Source: Glycine soja (lineage: Eukaryota; Streptophyta; Magnoliopsida; Fabales; Fabaceae). From it: 64,000 nt of DNA. The translations under genes were made by a program, and so were the position numbers. The stretch is from positions 39,127,611 to 39,191,610 of the forward strand of contig NC_041003.1 of assembly GCF_004193775.1 (NCBI RefSeq), given 5' to 3'. A model generated the notes under the pieces. The model had not been told where the DNA came from, did no database searches, and was given only the letters and a program-made list of their open reading frames with translations. Shown piece after piece: positions 1 through 11,611 of the stretch. Every line of letters begins with the position of its first letter. Position 1 is the stretch's first letter.

Positions 1-2079
1 ATGTCAGTTCTAGAATTGTACGTAGAAAATGATGTTGCTGGTGGTTCGATGTTTCATGCTGCAAATTCTGTTACGTCATGTGGACGTAATGTATCTCATC
101 ATGAGTCGGAACTGCCAAGAAATATAAGCAATTTACATGATGATGAAGATGATGATGATGATGATTATCTTACATTTAACTCATACGTTGAAGAGTCTTT
201 CGATGAAGATGATAGTGATGATGGAATATCTGATACAGACGATGAAGTCACTGACATCGTTGAACCAGTTTCAATTGTTCACCCAACCGAAGGTAAATGT
301 TTGTGAAATACAAAATTAGTTGAATACATCTATCTTTTTTATGAGAATTGTATTTAATGTTAACTAAATAGGAGTAGTTTGTTGACGTGATTTTTTTTTT
401 AAATTATTAGGTGTACCACAAATTCAAAATCCATTTTGGAATGATGCTATGCATTATAATAATATCAATTGGAGTCATCCGGACGAGGAGGACATTTGTG
501 GTCTGGACATGCCAACGACTTTTAATGTTGGACAAGAATTATATGTTGGCATGGATTTTGACAGGAAAGATGCGGTCAAAAATGCACTGAAACAATATGT
601 GATGAAGGTGCATCAAACTTTTAAGGTTGTTGAAACGAAATCACACAAATATATCCTTTGTTGCCCCAACAACACCGAAGAGTCTCCTTGCCCTTTTTAT
701 ATGAGGGCAATTTTATCAAAAAAAACTGATGCATGGAAAGTGACACAATGGGGTGGACCGCACACATGTCTAAATATGACTATGACACAAGACCATGAGA
801 AGCTTGATTCAAATTTAATTGCGACTTGCGTAGTAGGTACGTTTTTTATGTTCATATTATCCTACTTTTGTGTTATTTGTTATTTTAATTTGTAATTTTA
901 TTTTATTATTTGAATTACAGGCATGATCAGAGAAGATCCATCAATAAAAATTTCTTTGATTCAAGAAAGGATAAATAGTGAATTTTCCTATAAGGTTTCA
1001 TACAGAAAAGCATGGATGGCCAAACAAAAGGCGATTGCAATTGAATATGACGATTGGGAAGAGTCGTATGCGAAACTCTCGTCATGGCTAACACACATGC
1101 AAAATCATTCTCCTGTCTCTTACTTTCAAATACTACATGATGATTTTATTGTTGGTAATAGGGTAAGTCGCGAACATCGTCAGTTTCATCGAGTATTTTG
1201 GACATTTGGTCAATGCAAAGAGGCTTTTAAGTACTGTAAGCCAATCATACAAGTTGACGGCACACATTTATACGGCAAATACCGTGGGACCCTGTTAATG
1301 GCCACATCGCATGATGAAAATGGTGGTGTTCTTCCTCTAGCATTCGCTGTGGTCGAAGGCGAGCCGTTAACAACATGATCATGGTTTTTGGCCCACTTGC
1401 GTGAACACGTCACAGATAAGAATGAAATTTGTCTAATATCTGATCGTCACGCGAGTATAAAGTCTGCTGTCGCTAACGAACATCTTGGTTGGCAACCTCC
1501 CCACGGTTATCATGTGTACTGCGTCCGACACATAGCCAGCAATTTCAATCGCAAATTCAACAACGCGAAACAAAAAGAGATGTTCAAGAAATTGGGTAAG
1601 GTTTATTTTATACATTAATTTAATTTGAGTTTGATGTCTACGTACAACTTTTGATGATAACAAATTTGATGCAGCGTACACTCCTTGCAAGCATGTGTTT
1701 GATCAAAACTTAGAAAAATTTCGTCAATTGAGTCCAGCCATAGCAAGATGGATTGATCGCATTTCAAAGGAAAAATGAAGCATGGCTTACGATACATCTA
1801 GACGACGATATGGTCACATGACAACCAACCTATCAAAATGTGTGAATAAGGTGTTGAAAGATTGTCGCAGCATTCCAATAACAACGTTGGTCAAGTCAAC
1901 ATATAGTAGGTGCCGAAAGTACTTTGTTGATCGTGGTCGCCAAGCCCAAAGACAATTAAGAGAAGGCCAAGTTTATTGTTCTAAGCTTGTTACAAAACTT
2001 AGGAAAAATCAAGAACAAGCTTGTTCGCACATCGTTCGCGTGTATGATATCCACTCGACAAGGTTTGAAGTAGAGAAAA
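1..2079 (+). pseudogene. MuDR-like (MULE) transposase, 5' portion, split by a CACTA insertion
   Basis: Four exons fit: 1-292, 411-836, 921-1595 and 1675-2079, all with GT/AG borders and a continuous frame (T-E-G-V-P at the first junction, V-V-G-M-I at the second). The product begins with a very acidic Asp/Glu-rich stretch, then a MuDR DNA-binding-like region, then the MULE catalytic core. Visible core residues are an Asp in IQVDGTHLYGKYRG, an Asp in CLISDRHASI, and a C-x2-H pair in YCVRHIASNF. Two Trp codons have become TGA, at 1376-1378 (before SWFLAHL) and 1776-1778 (before SMAYD), so it cannot make an intact protein. It stops at R-F-E-V-E-K where the CACTA element begins and resumes at 6887. 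Position 1 is an ATG, but the element's upstream terminus is outside the window. Family assignment is secure; activity is excluded by the stops and the insertion. Confidence 0.9.
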
Positions 2080-2112
2080 CACTACTACAAAAGGGATTTT
2101 TTACGACACGTG

Positions 2113-2235
2113 TTCTAAGACGGTTGTCAATAACCGTCTTAGAATATAGAGTGGTGGAAATTTTGTAATAAATAAAATAACTTTTGTATTTAACGTCACA
2201 CATTCTAAGGCGGTTGTAGACAACCGTCTTAGAAT
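2113..2235. repeat. Left subterminal hairpin repeats of CACTA-1
   Basis: Two near-perfect palindromes, 2113-2144 and 2202-2235, have arms TTCTAAGACGGTTG / CAACCGTCTTAGAA with short spacers. A weaker copy follows near 2275-2310. Such subterminal repeats are binding sites for CACTA transposase accessory proteins in well-studied family members; here that role is inferred. Confidence 0.8.
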
Positions 2236-2814
2236 GTTCTTCGATGGCAATATTGTAATTACATGAAACTAAGACAACGACGGGTTTTACTAATGATCGT
2301 CTTTGTATATCCTTTTCAATTTCTACCCTAGCCCATGAAGAACGAGCGTTCTTTTGTTTCTTCTCCCTCTCCGCCGTTGTCTCCCACGAAGAACGGGTCT
2401 CATGGAAACATTCTAACCCCCTTAAGCACGGTCTCCCTCTTAGAGTCTCATGGAAACATTCTAACCCCCTCAAGCCCTGTCTCCCTCATACCCTAGGGTT
2501 CTTGAGCTCCACGACGTTTGAGCGCTCCACGACTTTCTCGTCGACACGTGCAGGGACGACGCCACCGTTCAGGTCCCCGTCCCCAAGGTTTTGTCGCCAC
2601 TTCCGCCTCTGTCCGATGTTGTTCCTCTTGGCCCTGATGCGCTCGATGAGTCTGCCTCCATGAAGGCCTTTTTTTTGTGTTCAGTGTCCAACCACCTCAA
2701 CATAGAGACGAGATACCTCACTCGACAACGCACGCGCCTTTGATTAAAGATATTACTGAAGAAAATTACAGTTGAGCATTTCCATGTCTTTCAATATTAC
2801 TGACCAGTTGTTAT

Positions 2815-5001
2815 TTGGATTCTGTTCAGCGTGGAGGCTTGTCTGTTGCATTACTTGAAATCACAGGGGGCAAAGCTTCTATTCAAGTTAATGGCAAGAC
2901 ATATCGAAAGAATTCCCGTCTGATTTTAAGTGGAGGTGATGAGGTGGTCTTTGGTTCTTTTGGCATACAATTGCTTATTATTTTATCTCTTGATTATGTT
3001 GCCTGAACTACATGTGAACTATAGCTATGTTGATATTCTTTGCTGCTATTTTCCCTTTTTGTAATAGAGAAGTGATATTTTATATGATTCTTGCGTAGGT
3101 TCGGAAATATATCAGGAGACTTTGTGCAAGGCACTTGCGAAGCATTTTGGTGCCAGGCTACTAATTGTCGATTGTCTCTCATTGCTTGGTGTATGTTTTT
3201 TTAGTACTTCAGTTCAGATATTTTTGTGTTTTTATCATTCTCCTTTGCATTTAACTAAACCTAAATGCACTTAAGCTCTAGATTTACTGTGTTATGTGTT
3301 TTTATGGTTTTTCTCTAGTGCATTGCTCATAGCTATTCAAAAGGTGTTTCAATTTCTGTTATACAGACTGTCTACAAAGCTTTGCAGTTTATTTATTTCA
3401 GTTTCACATTTTTTAAGTATCTGTTTATGTTGATATTTTGTCCTCCTGCTATTTTTTTGATATCTAATCATTTAGTTTATATTTTTTTTCTTATTCTGGA
3501 AAATTAAGATTTTATTCTTCTTCTATATTGATCAGGGAACCAAGCTATGGCTCCCGGGGCAAAGTTCTGCTTGCTTTTGAAGATAATAAGGTCTTCAAAA
3601 ATTGGGGTTAGGTTTGATAAATCAATTCCAGATGGCAATGATCTTGGAGGCCTTTGTGAGGATGATCGTGGGTTCTTTTGTTCTGGTAATTCACTGGTTT
3701 TTATTGCAGTTTTGTTGCCTTAGCTGCATGTTAGCATATTGAATGCTATAATTTTTGTTCTGGTTTGATAAATCATTTACTACGGGTAGATGGTTCTGGA
3801 GGGGATGATGCAGATAAAGTTGCAATTAATTATATTTTTGAGGTTGTGCCAGTTCTTTACCGGTCCAAAAGATGCCTCTATTCCTGAAGAAGTATATCTA
3901 ACACCCTTCTCTGTTTTGTGCATAGGTTACCTTTAATTAGAGTAGAAGTGTTGAAAAATAATTTTGAAAGCTTGCCACCTAATGTTGTAGTAATTGGCTG
4001 ACTGTTGGCTCTGTGTTTTTTGTCTTTACCTCTTTCACTTTTATTCCTCTTGGACTTCAGATACTTCCTTAAAATTATTAAGGATATAACTCATGCTTGA
4101 TAGGTACTTACCATGGAGCATATTTTGTCAATTATTTAGATCTTATACTCTCTGGATTCTAGAATTCTGTGCATATAAAAGTAATATTATTTTGCTTTTG
4201 CTGCAACATGATAAATTTCTCCATGGTTTAGTTTGAAATGCCTAAATAGATGGATGGTTTGAATTTCTTTTCTATAAGTGGTGGAAGAATCCGGTTCAAC
4301 TTTTTCAAGCTGCTGTTGTTATTCATTTTTGTAAAATGTAAGGGGAGGATGAGTCTTGGCACAACTTTAATTATTTTTTCAAGTTGCTGCCTTGTGACCT
4401 TGAGATGGGGTAATGCTTTATGCTACATAGATGTACTCATTATTTTTTTAGTGTATTCTTCTTTGATATAGATGACCTTGAAGCAACTTGGGCGTCTTTT
4501 CCCAAACAAAGTGACAATACAGCTGCCTCAGGTTTGATGTTAGACTAACTTCAATATGAAATTTATTCCATTGCTATATACAGTTCTTGTATCCATTTTA
4601 AATCAACTTGTACAGGACGAGGCTTTACTTTCTGATTGGAAGCAACAATTAGAACGTGATATTGAAACTATGAAAGTTCAATCCAATATTGTCAGCATTT
4701 GCACAGTAAGTCCGGAAACATCTGATAGTTTTTATGTGCCTTTTTTGCTTTTATTATCCTATGCTTCCTCTTGTTGCATTTTTTCTGCATGTTTCTATTT
4801 TTTTCACTTGTTGTGCATTAGTGTGATTTGCCTTTGGAATATGTGGAATCTCATGCATTGGCTACGTGAAATTTTCCTAACTACGCTTAGAAATGCTCAA
4901 TGTCATTTTAGAAGTTTTTTCTGTGGATAAAATTTTATTCTGTAGCAACTGAAGCTGGAGCAAATTTCATTAACATTTCAATGTCCAGCATTACTTCAAA
5001 G
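2815..5001 (+). pseudogene. Captured fragments of an FHA-domain AAA+ ATPase gene
   Basis: Collinear exon remnants with introns still present match the plant AAA-type ATPase family that has an N-terminal FHA domain. About 2824-2969 gives ALLEITGGKASIQVNGKTYR and SGGDEVVFGS (FHA region). 3100-3190 gives QETLCKALAKHFGARLLIVD. 3540-3685 gives SSKIGVRFDKSIPDGNDLGG after a 1-bp frameshift. 3790-3845 gives GSGGDDADKVAINYIFEV, 3958-4003 gives NFESLPPNVVVIG followed by a stop, 4471-4533 gives LKQLGRLFPNKVTIQLP, 4615-4706 gives DEALLSDWKQQLERDIETMK, and 4944-5001 gives ATEAGANFINISMSSITSK just before the AAA core would continue. The exons between the last two pieces are missing. Retained introns show capture of genomic DNA rather than cDNA. 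Frameshifts and stops make it non-coding. Confidence 0.82.
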
Positions 5002-6122
5002 GTATTAATATTGTAAATTACTTTTTTTGTTATGTATAATTTTTACGAGTATTTTTATAGACCGAAAAATACATATAATTTTTACGAGTATTTTTATTGA
5101 TTAATTTGTAGGGTTTTAGTATGAAACATTGCTAGCTAAAATGACTTATAAAATACTACTAACACCTAGTAAAATTTATATAATAAAATTGGTAGCTTTT
5201 TTTCAAATAGAGGAGTGGGAATGCGGGATAGGGACATTTATGATGAACAAATAAACTAATCATGAATTATGGGCGGTGGACACTGTTATTTATGCATAAA
5301 TTTATGATGAACAAATTAACTAATCTTGAATTATGGGCAGTGGACATTTATGCGTAAATTTATATATATATATATCAACTAATCTTGAATTATGATATCA
5401 TTAAAAATCATTAATTTTTGTAATAAATATTTTATTTAAAATACAAGTTGAGTCTATAATGAATCAAAGTTTGAATTCTTTTGAGAAAAATATCTATATT
5501 TAGTGTCTAGCTGTGTCTCAAATAAGTATATGATGGTGCTTCACAGGTCTAGCTAGCTAGAGATTAGAACTTAACGTTTATTTATTTAAATATGTATTTG
5601 AAGAATTTTGAGCGGTGGACATTGTTACTTGTTGCTTTGAACTCCTATTTACGGTGGAAATTCATTAGCCAACTTTCCCACTCCCACACACCCATTTATT
5701 TTGTCTAGTACCTTTTAGGGCCGCCATAAAAAAGTCCAAAAATACTTCTTAAGGATATTACAGAAGTTAATTTTATATTTAAATTAATAAAATGTTAGGA
5801 ATAAATAATTTAAAATTAGTTAAAAAACAATTTATTAACTTTCATATATAATTTCTAAATATTGCTAATTTGGTATTTAAATTTTTGTTTTGTAATGAAT
5901 AATTTAAAATTTTAATGTAATCTTTATCAATACTATTAAATAAAAATAAAATTATAAATATTTTTTTTTATAAAAATATAATATAAGATGAAAAATAAAA
6001 TGGTTCAAGAAATATACAACTCCTAGTGGCTAGTGGAGTCCCACTAGCTGGGTTATAGGCATATTCAGGTACATTATTAATAAGCAGTACAGGTCAAACT
6101 AATCAAACTTTCCTCCAAAGAA
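5002..6122. other. AT-rich interior of CACTA-1, no gene seen
   Basis: No coding segment was recognised. A local duplication built around TGATGAACAAAT(A/T)AACTAATC and GGGCGGTGGACA / GGGCAGTGGACA occurs at about 5237-5350. The rest is low-complexity AT sequence. Confidence 0.5.
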
Positions 6123-6124
6123 GA

Positions 6125-6134
6125 CTATAAATAG
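6125..6134 (+). promoter_or_regulatory. TATA-box-like site in a captured promoter segment
   Basis: CTATAAATAG lies in less AT-biased sequence followed by a CAACAAGCATAAAC-type leader, resembling a plant promoter and 5' leader. It sits about 120 bp before the bHLH exon remnant. Whether both came from one gene is unknown. Confidence 0.4.
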
Positions 6135-6251
6135 AAGTGCACCATGCCGCGTAATTCTCAACAAGCATAAACATAATATTCTTACAAAATATTACTATTT
6201 TTTTTATAGAATTATTATTTTTTTATGATTCCTTTGTGTTTGTTTTCAATA

Positions 6252-6318
6252 GATAGACAGAGCTTGAATGCTAGATGAGGCCATAGAATATTTAAAGCAG
6301 CTCCAGCTTCAAGTGCAA
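6252..6318 (+). pseudogene. Captured single exon of a bHLH transcription factor gene
   Basis: Codons from 6268 read MLDEAIEYLKQLQLQVQ, the end of helix 2 of the bHLH domain in the PIF/SPATULA/UNE10-type plant family, where the exon typically begins near K-A-S before MLDEA. Here the Ser codon is TGA. The exon ends with a GT donor (CAA|GTAAG), as in the functional genes. No other bHLH exon was found nearby. It is an isolated captured exon in CACTA-1. Confidence 0.72.
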
Positions 6319-6523
6319 GTAAGTTTTAATTTCATTCATTCGTGATATTAGATTAGTCACCTCCTTGGATATGTCTTATCTTACAAAGCCATTTCTTTTT
6401 GTTTTCTTTACCATGATATGGGAGACACCCATTCTGGTTCTATGATTATAATTTCAAGTTCAATTTAAAACTGCCAGTTGTTTAATTTGCACTAGAAAGA
6501 CATAATACAGGTGTGTGGACATA

Positions 6524-6842
6524 TTATGACGGTTATCCAATAATCGTAGTAGAAAGTCATTTCTTGAAGACACAAATAAAGACGGTCTTTCATAGCCCGT
6601 CGTAGTAGGTGGAATTTTCTAAGACGGTTAAATTACAACCGTCGTAGAATGTCAATTACCGTACACGCTTACTAGGACGGTTAAGCAGATAACCATCGTA
6701 GATTGATACAACATATTACAACGGTTAACATATAACCGTCGTAAAAAGTGGCATATACAACGACGGTTCTCATATCCATATTTATAATTTTTTTGCCTTT
6801 TATGATGCCTTGTTTTACGACGGTTCAAAACCATCGTAAAAT
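6524..6842. repeat. Right subterminal hairpin repeats of CACTA-1
   Basis: At least five imperfect palindromes of the form GACGGTT-spacer-AACC(G/A)TCGTA occur here, for example near 6526, 6624, 6675, 6719 and 6762-6840. They mirror the left subterminal array and confirm the orientation of the right terminus. Confidence 0.75.
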
Positions 6843-6886
6843 GTGCGATTTAACCGACTTAAAAAGTAATAATTCTAGTAGTGAGA

Positions 6887-7326
6887 CCTTCAATCCTATA
6901 ACGCAACGTGGCGGACAAAAATGGACAGTTAACTTGAATGGCCATTATTGTCAATGCGGAAGGTATTCTGCGCTTCACTATCCATGTTCACACATTATTG
7001 TAGCTTGTGGTTACGTGAGCATGAACTACTACCAATATATAGATGTTGTTTACACCGATGAGCACATCTTAAAAGCATACTACGCACAGTGGTGGCCTCT
7101 TGGGAATGAACCGGCTATTCCTCCTTCTGATGAGGCATGGACACTAATCCCTAACCCAACTACAATTTGTGCGAAAGGTCGGCCAAAATCAATAAGGATA
7201 AGGAATGAGATGGATTGGGTCGAACCATCTGACCATCAACAAAAATGTAGTAGATGTGGAGCTGAAGGGCACAATAGGCGCCAATGTCCAATGCAATCTG
7301 ACCGTGGGAGTAATTCATTTAATTGA
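6887..7326 (+). pseudogene. MuDR-like transposase, 3' portion (SWIM and CCHC zinc fingers)
   Basis: This continues the gene broken at 2079. Removing the CACTA element and one 3-bp target copy gives E-V-E-K-T-F-N-P in frame. The segment holds a SWIM zinc finger (C-x-C-x(n)-C-x-H in HYCQCGRYSALHYPCSH), typical just after the MULE catalytic core, followed by a zinc knuckle of CX2CX4HX4C form (KCSRCGAEGHNRRQC). It ends at a TGA at 7324-7326. An ATG-initiated frame beginning at 6748 runs into it, but its first 45 codons lie in the CACTA terminus and are not part of this gene. Confidence 0.9.
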
Positions 7327-7420
7327 TTTATGTATGTTACATGACTGACTTGTATTGCTTTAGGTTTTGTTCAATGTATTTACTTGGTGGTCTTCAATGA
7401 AATCGTCAGTTACTTTTTGT

Positions 7421-8712
7421 TGAATGTGTACTTCTAATGAAATAAAATTACATTTAGAAGTTGAAATAAATGGAGTGGATCAATCGAGGTTGAGTGACAG
7501 TGGTGTTGATCGTTAGTTAGAAACGTTAGTTATTTTTATTTTAAGCGTTAGGGTTTAGTTTTTATATTTTATGGGTTAGGGCTAAGTTCTTATATTTTAG
7601 GGGTTAGGGTTAGTTTTTTATTTTAAGTGTTAGGGTTTAGTGCTTATTTTTAGGGTGAGGGTTAGTTTTTTTATTTTAAGGGTTAGGGTTTAGTTTTTAT
7701 ATTTTATGGGTTAGGGCTAAGTTCTTATTTTTTAGGTGTTAGGGTTAGTTTTATTATTTTAAGAGTTAGGGTTTGGGTTAGTTTTTTATTTTAAGCGTTA
7801 GGGTTTAGTTCTAATATTTTAAGCGTTAGGGTTTAGTTCTAATATTTTAGGGGCAGGGTTAGTTTTTTATTTTAAGCGTTAGGGTTTAGTGCTTATTTTT
7901 TAGGGGTTAGGGCTAAGTTCTTTTATTTTAGGGTTTAGGGGTAATTTTTTTATTTTAGGGGATAAGGCTAAGTTTTTTATTTAAAGGGTTAGGGTTTAGT
8001 TTTTATTTTTTAGGGGTTAGGGTATAGTTCTTATGGTTTAGGGGTTAGGGATAAGTTTTCTTATTTTAGGGTTTAGGGGTAATTTTTTTATTTTAGGGGA
8101 TAGGGCTAAGTTTTTTATTTGAAGGGTTAGGGTTTAGTTTTTATTTTTTAGGGGTTAGGGTATAGTTCTTATGGTTTAGGGGTTAGGGCTAAGTTTTCGT
8201 ATTTTAGGGTTTATGGTTTATTTTTTTATTTTAGGGTTAGGGCTAAGTTTTCTTATTTTAGGGTTTAGGTTTAATTTTTTTATTTTAGGGGTTAGGGTTA
8301 AGTTTTCTTATTTTAGGGTTTAGGTTTATTTTTTTATTTTAGGGGTTAGGGTTAAGTTTTTTATTTGAATGGTTAGGGTTTAATTCTTATTTTTGAGGGG
8401 TTAGGGCTAAGTTTTTATGTTTTAGGGGTTAGGGCTAAGTGTTTTTATTTTAGGGTGTAGGGTTATTTTTTTAATTTTAGGGGTTAGGGCTAAGTTTTTT
8501 ATTTGAAGGGTTAGGGTTTAGTTCTTATTTTTTAGGGAAATAAAATTACATTTAGAAGTTGAAATAAAATTACTTTTTTTTGAATGTGTACTTCTAATGA
8601 AATAAAATTACATTTAGAAGTTGAAATAAATGGAGTGGATCAATCGAGGTTGAGTGACATTGGTGTTGATCATTAGTTAGCAACGTTAGTTATTTTTATT
8701 TTAAGCGTTAGG
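7421..8712. repeat. Direct duplication of about 120 bp spaced 1160 bp apart
   Basis: The segment beginning TGAATGTGTACTTCTAATGA at 7421 recurs at 8581. Both copies continue through the GGAGTGGATCAATCGAGG stretch and a GTTAGTTAG stretch into AAGCGTTAGGGTTTAG. The copies differ at only a few bases. The arrangement implies segmental duplication of the telomere-like tract together with its 5' neighbour. Confidence 0.8.
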
Positions 8713-9150
8713 GTTTAGTTTTTATATTTTATGGGTTAGGGCCAGGTTCTTATATTTTAGGGGTTAGGGTTAGGTTTTTTATTTGAAGGGTAAGAGTTTA
8801 GTTCTTATTTTTTAGGGTTAGGCTTAGTTTTTTATTTTAGGGTTAGGGTTTAGTTCTGAACATTTTAGGGCTAAGTTATCATATTTTAGGGGTTAGGGTT
8901 AGGTTTTTTATTTTAAGGGTTAGGGTTTAGTTCTGAACATTTTAGGGGTTAGAGTTAGTTTTTTTTATTTTAAGGGTAAGGGTTTAGTTCTTATTTTTTT
9001 AGGGTTAGGCTTAGTTTTTATATTTTAGGGTTAGGGTTTAGTTCTAAACATTTTAGGGCTAAGTGCTTATATTTTACGGGTTAGGGTTAGTTTTTCTATT
9101 TTAAGGGTTATGGGTTAGTTTTTATGTTTTATGGGTTAGGGTTTAGTTCA
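7540..9150. repeat. Degenerate telomere-like (TTAGGG/TTTAGGG) minisatellite array
   Basis: Dozens of degenerate units of roughly 30-60 bp are built from TTAGGGTTTAG or TTAGGGCTAAG joined by T-rich linkers (TTTTTATTTTA, TCTTATTTT). The core resembles the plant telomere heptamer TTTAGGG, but perfect tandem heptamers are absent, so this is not a telomere. It lies between the 3' end of the MULE transposase gene and the convergently transcribed PMD gene. No genes are visible inside. Confidence 0.85.
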
Positions 9151-9408
9151 CATTGATGTTCATCGTTACTTAGAAACATTAGTTTTTTCCTTTTGGCTAC
9201 CTTAGTTATTTGGTTTAGGGTTCATTGATTATTATAGTTTGATACGCGACATAAATTGTATCCATAAGTAAGCCTTAATAAACTGAATATCATACATTAC
9301 GTGTGAAATTCAAATGACAAATATACAACAAAGCCTTAATAAACGGAGACATGCAAATCATTCATTTTGGTGTCCGTGATGCCGTGAGGATGTGCCACAT
9401 GGTCGATC

Positions 9409-11606
9409 CTATCTTCGTGCTTGGCGATCAGGATTTCTTCTGCCCCGATGCCTCCCCGCTTCTTCTTCATCAGCCTCCGCAGAAAATACGTGACGCAAAT
9501 CAACACCGAATAAGTCACCCGTATTAGGTATTTGTCCCGGTACATTCCATTGTGTTCCTAACGGGGCATTTGGTGTTGGAATTGGGCCATGATATTGCTG
9601 TGAAGGGGTCATTGTGGGCCATGAAAAATAAGCTTGTGTTTCCGCAACACCACCGAACGATTGCTGACTTGCAGAAGTATCAGTGTGATGACCCTGAAAA
9701 GGATACTGATACATCTGTGTCGGATACTCAGCAAATGTTTGTGGCGTGTAATACATTCCATGGCCACGCTTCGCCATTTGTTGGGAATATTATTCCGCTT
9801 CAACAGTGTCCCTTCGTCTGTCTATGCCCTGAGTTTCAATACTTGACTGAAGCATGTGAAACTGTTGTGCGGGAAATTGACGCTCTGATACGGGACCATG
9901 TGACACTGGCTCAGTGACTCTCTCTTGCTCTTCAAATAAAATTGTAATTTTTTCCACATAAGGCACAAGATCATCAACTGTCCATGTATTCCTCCCTTGA
10001 GGAGACACCATGTATTTGTAATGTCTCCGCAACTTCAGCCTGCAATTATAAGGGTAAGAAAATTAATGGCCATCATTAAAAAAAAGTTCAAGTTAAATAT
10101 TGAAAAAAATTAAAAAATACCAATGTAGCCGTCTTTGCATTTTCTGGGTCAACAAACATCTTTGTCTTTCGCCTATACCAGACCATGTAGTCCGAGTTAA
10201 AGCTCAATAGGCCTTCTTGTCGGGGATAAGCGTCGACCCTAAATGCATGGCGATTATTCCACTAATGAATCATTGGGGCGAACAATTGCCCCCAATTTTC
10301 GTCATGTTTCCCTTTTAATGTTATGCCATGAATGTTTAAGGGTTGTGAAGGAGACTCTGGAACTGGTTGCTGCATCCCAAATTGTCTCAACACTCTGTCC
10401 AGTTGGTGCCACTCAATAACTTGGAAACAAATTAGTGGCACCACCGCGTACCACGCGAGACTTCCGACTAAACAAACGGGAGGCAACAATGATATAACTG
10501 TTGATGGGTAAAGCTCCTACACAAACTGCATATAACAACATAGTTGTGAACATTGTAGTAAAATAAGACATATAATTTTTTATTTTACAAATACAATAGC
10601 ATGGTTCTTACCTCATGAAGTTTCATAATATCCAACTTGCGACGAAAAACTTTCACATCATCATTGCCGATATGTTGGTTTCCACGTCGCAGCCACCTAC
10701 AAAGAATAAAATTTAATATACCCTAAAACCATTTATTCTATTGAAATGAAAGACGCTGTTAAAAATGACTGACCTGTGCGCCAGTGGTGTATTTTCTACT
10801 TGGGAAGGAGTCATCTTTGGAGCCAAGGTTGGACATCGTTCCCATGCCCACAATTGTAGTAAGATGCACATACCTCCGATTGATTTAGTTTTATAATCGG
10901 TGACACTGCACATCTCTCTGTATAGAAAACCAAGTACGGCAGCTCCCCATGCATATCTGCCACATTCTTCAAAGTCACGTAAAAATTGAAGGTACTTTAG
11001 CGAAACTCTGTTACTGGTTTTGTCAATGAATAAGACACCTCCAATGAATCTCAGTATCCATGCACGGGCAAACCTTCGTACTTGTTCTTCGTCGTCGTCA
11101 TTATTTATTTGTGCAAAATGGTGAGCCAGCCAACTTAATTTAACCACACTACCTTTAATTTCATCTTCTTGTGGTTTGACTCCCAATAATTCCTCACATA
11201 AATCAGCCCAATCAAGATTTGTTGGACCGATTAATGGTAAACCATCCACACTTATACCTAACAATACAGAGACGTCTTGTAGAGTAATAGTACACTCTCC
11301 GCATCTCATGTGAAACCTATGTGTTTCCGGCCTCCATCTTTCTATTAGAGCACTAATTAATGAGGCATTTATTTTTAAGTATCCCATCTTGATAATCCAG
11401 CCGAAACCAGATTGTTGAAGAAAAGGAAAAATTTGCTCTGGAATTTGTTCTTCCCCTTGATACGTGGGGACAGCTCGTCTGATATGTAATTTCCTTTCTT
11501 CTTCCCCATTCCAAACATGTTCTGAAACATGCTTAGGTTGCATCCATAATACATTAGTATCGATGGGGCCAAACTTAATGTTAATATGTGATGAAGAAGA
11601 TGCCAT
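9409..11606 (-). pseudogene. Plant mobile domain (PMD/MAIN-like) gene, transposon-associated, with two stops
   Basis: Exons on the minus strand are 11606-10774, 10696-10612, 10516-10121 and 10039-9409, all with GT/AG borders. Exon 1 (from the ATG of MASSSSHINIKFG) contains the PMD core: ERWRPETHRFHMRCGECTIT, then LQDVSVLLGISVDGLPL, RFARAWILRFIGGVLF and LLQLWAWERCP. PMD proteins are found in plant transposons and in host genes such as the MAIL group. Exon 3 has an in-frame TAG at 10262-10264 between PMIH and WNNRHAF, where a Gln codon is one base away. Exon 4 has an in-frame TAA at 9790-9792 between TVEAE and YSQQ. The C-terminus is Pro/Gln/Tyr-rich and ends in a basic tail. It converges on the MULE transposase at 1-7326 and was probably a second gene of that element (inference). 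Some plant annotations label this family serine/threonine-phosphatase-7-like, but no phosphatase motif is visible. Confidence 0.85.
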
Positions 11607-11611
11607 TGCTA

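Larger units (their letters stand above)
2080..6883. mobile_element. CACTA-1: non-autonomous CACTA transposon carrying host-gene fragments
   Basis: The left end reads CACTACTACAAAAGGG and the right end, reverse-complemented, reads CACTACTAGAATTATTAC. Both ends carry subterminal hairpin repeats based on GACGGTT/AACCGTC. The flanking triplets are AAA (2077-2079) and AGA (6884-6886), a 3-bp target duplication with one change. Excision of the element plus one triplet restores the interrupted transposase frame, which independently confirms the boundaries. No CACTA transposase is present inside; instead it holds pieces of at least two plant genes and a promoter-like segment. It is therefore a Pack-CACTA-type element that would need a transposase supplied in trans. 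Confidence 0.9.

Noticed and set aside
7540..9150. True telomere or chromosome end
   Set aside because: No perfect tandem TTTAGGG run; genes and TEs continue on both sides.
9552..9917. Plus-strand frame of 121 codons
   Set aside because: Lies opposite the last PMD exon and has no family resemblance; treated as a shadow.
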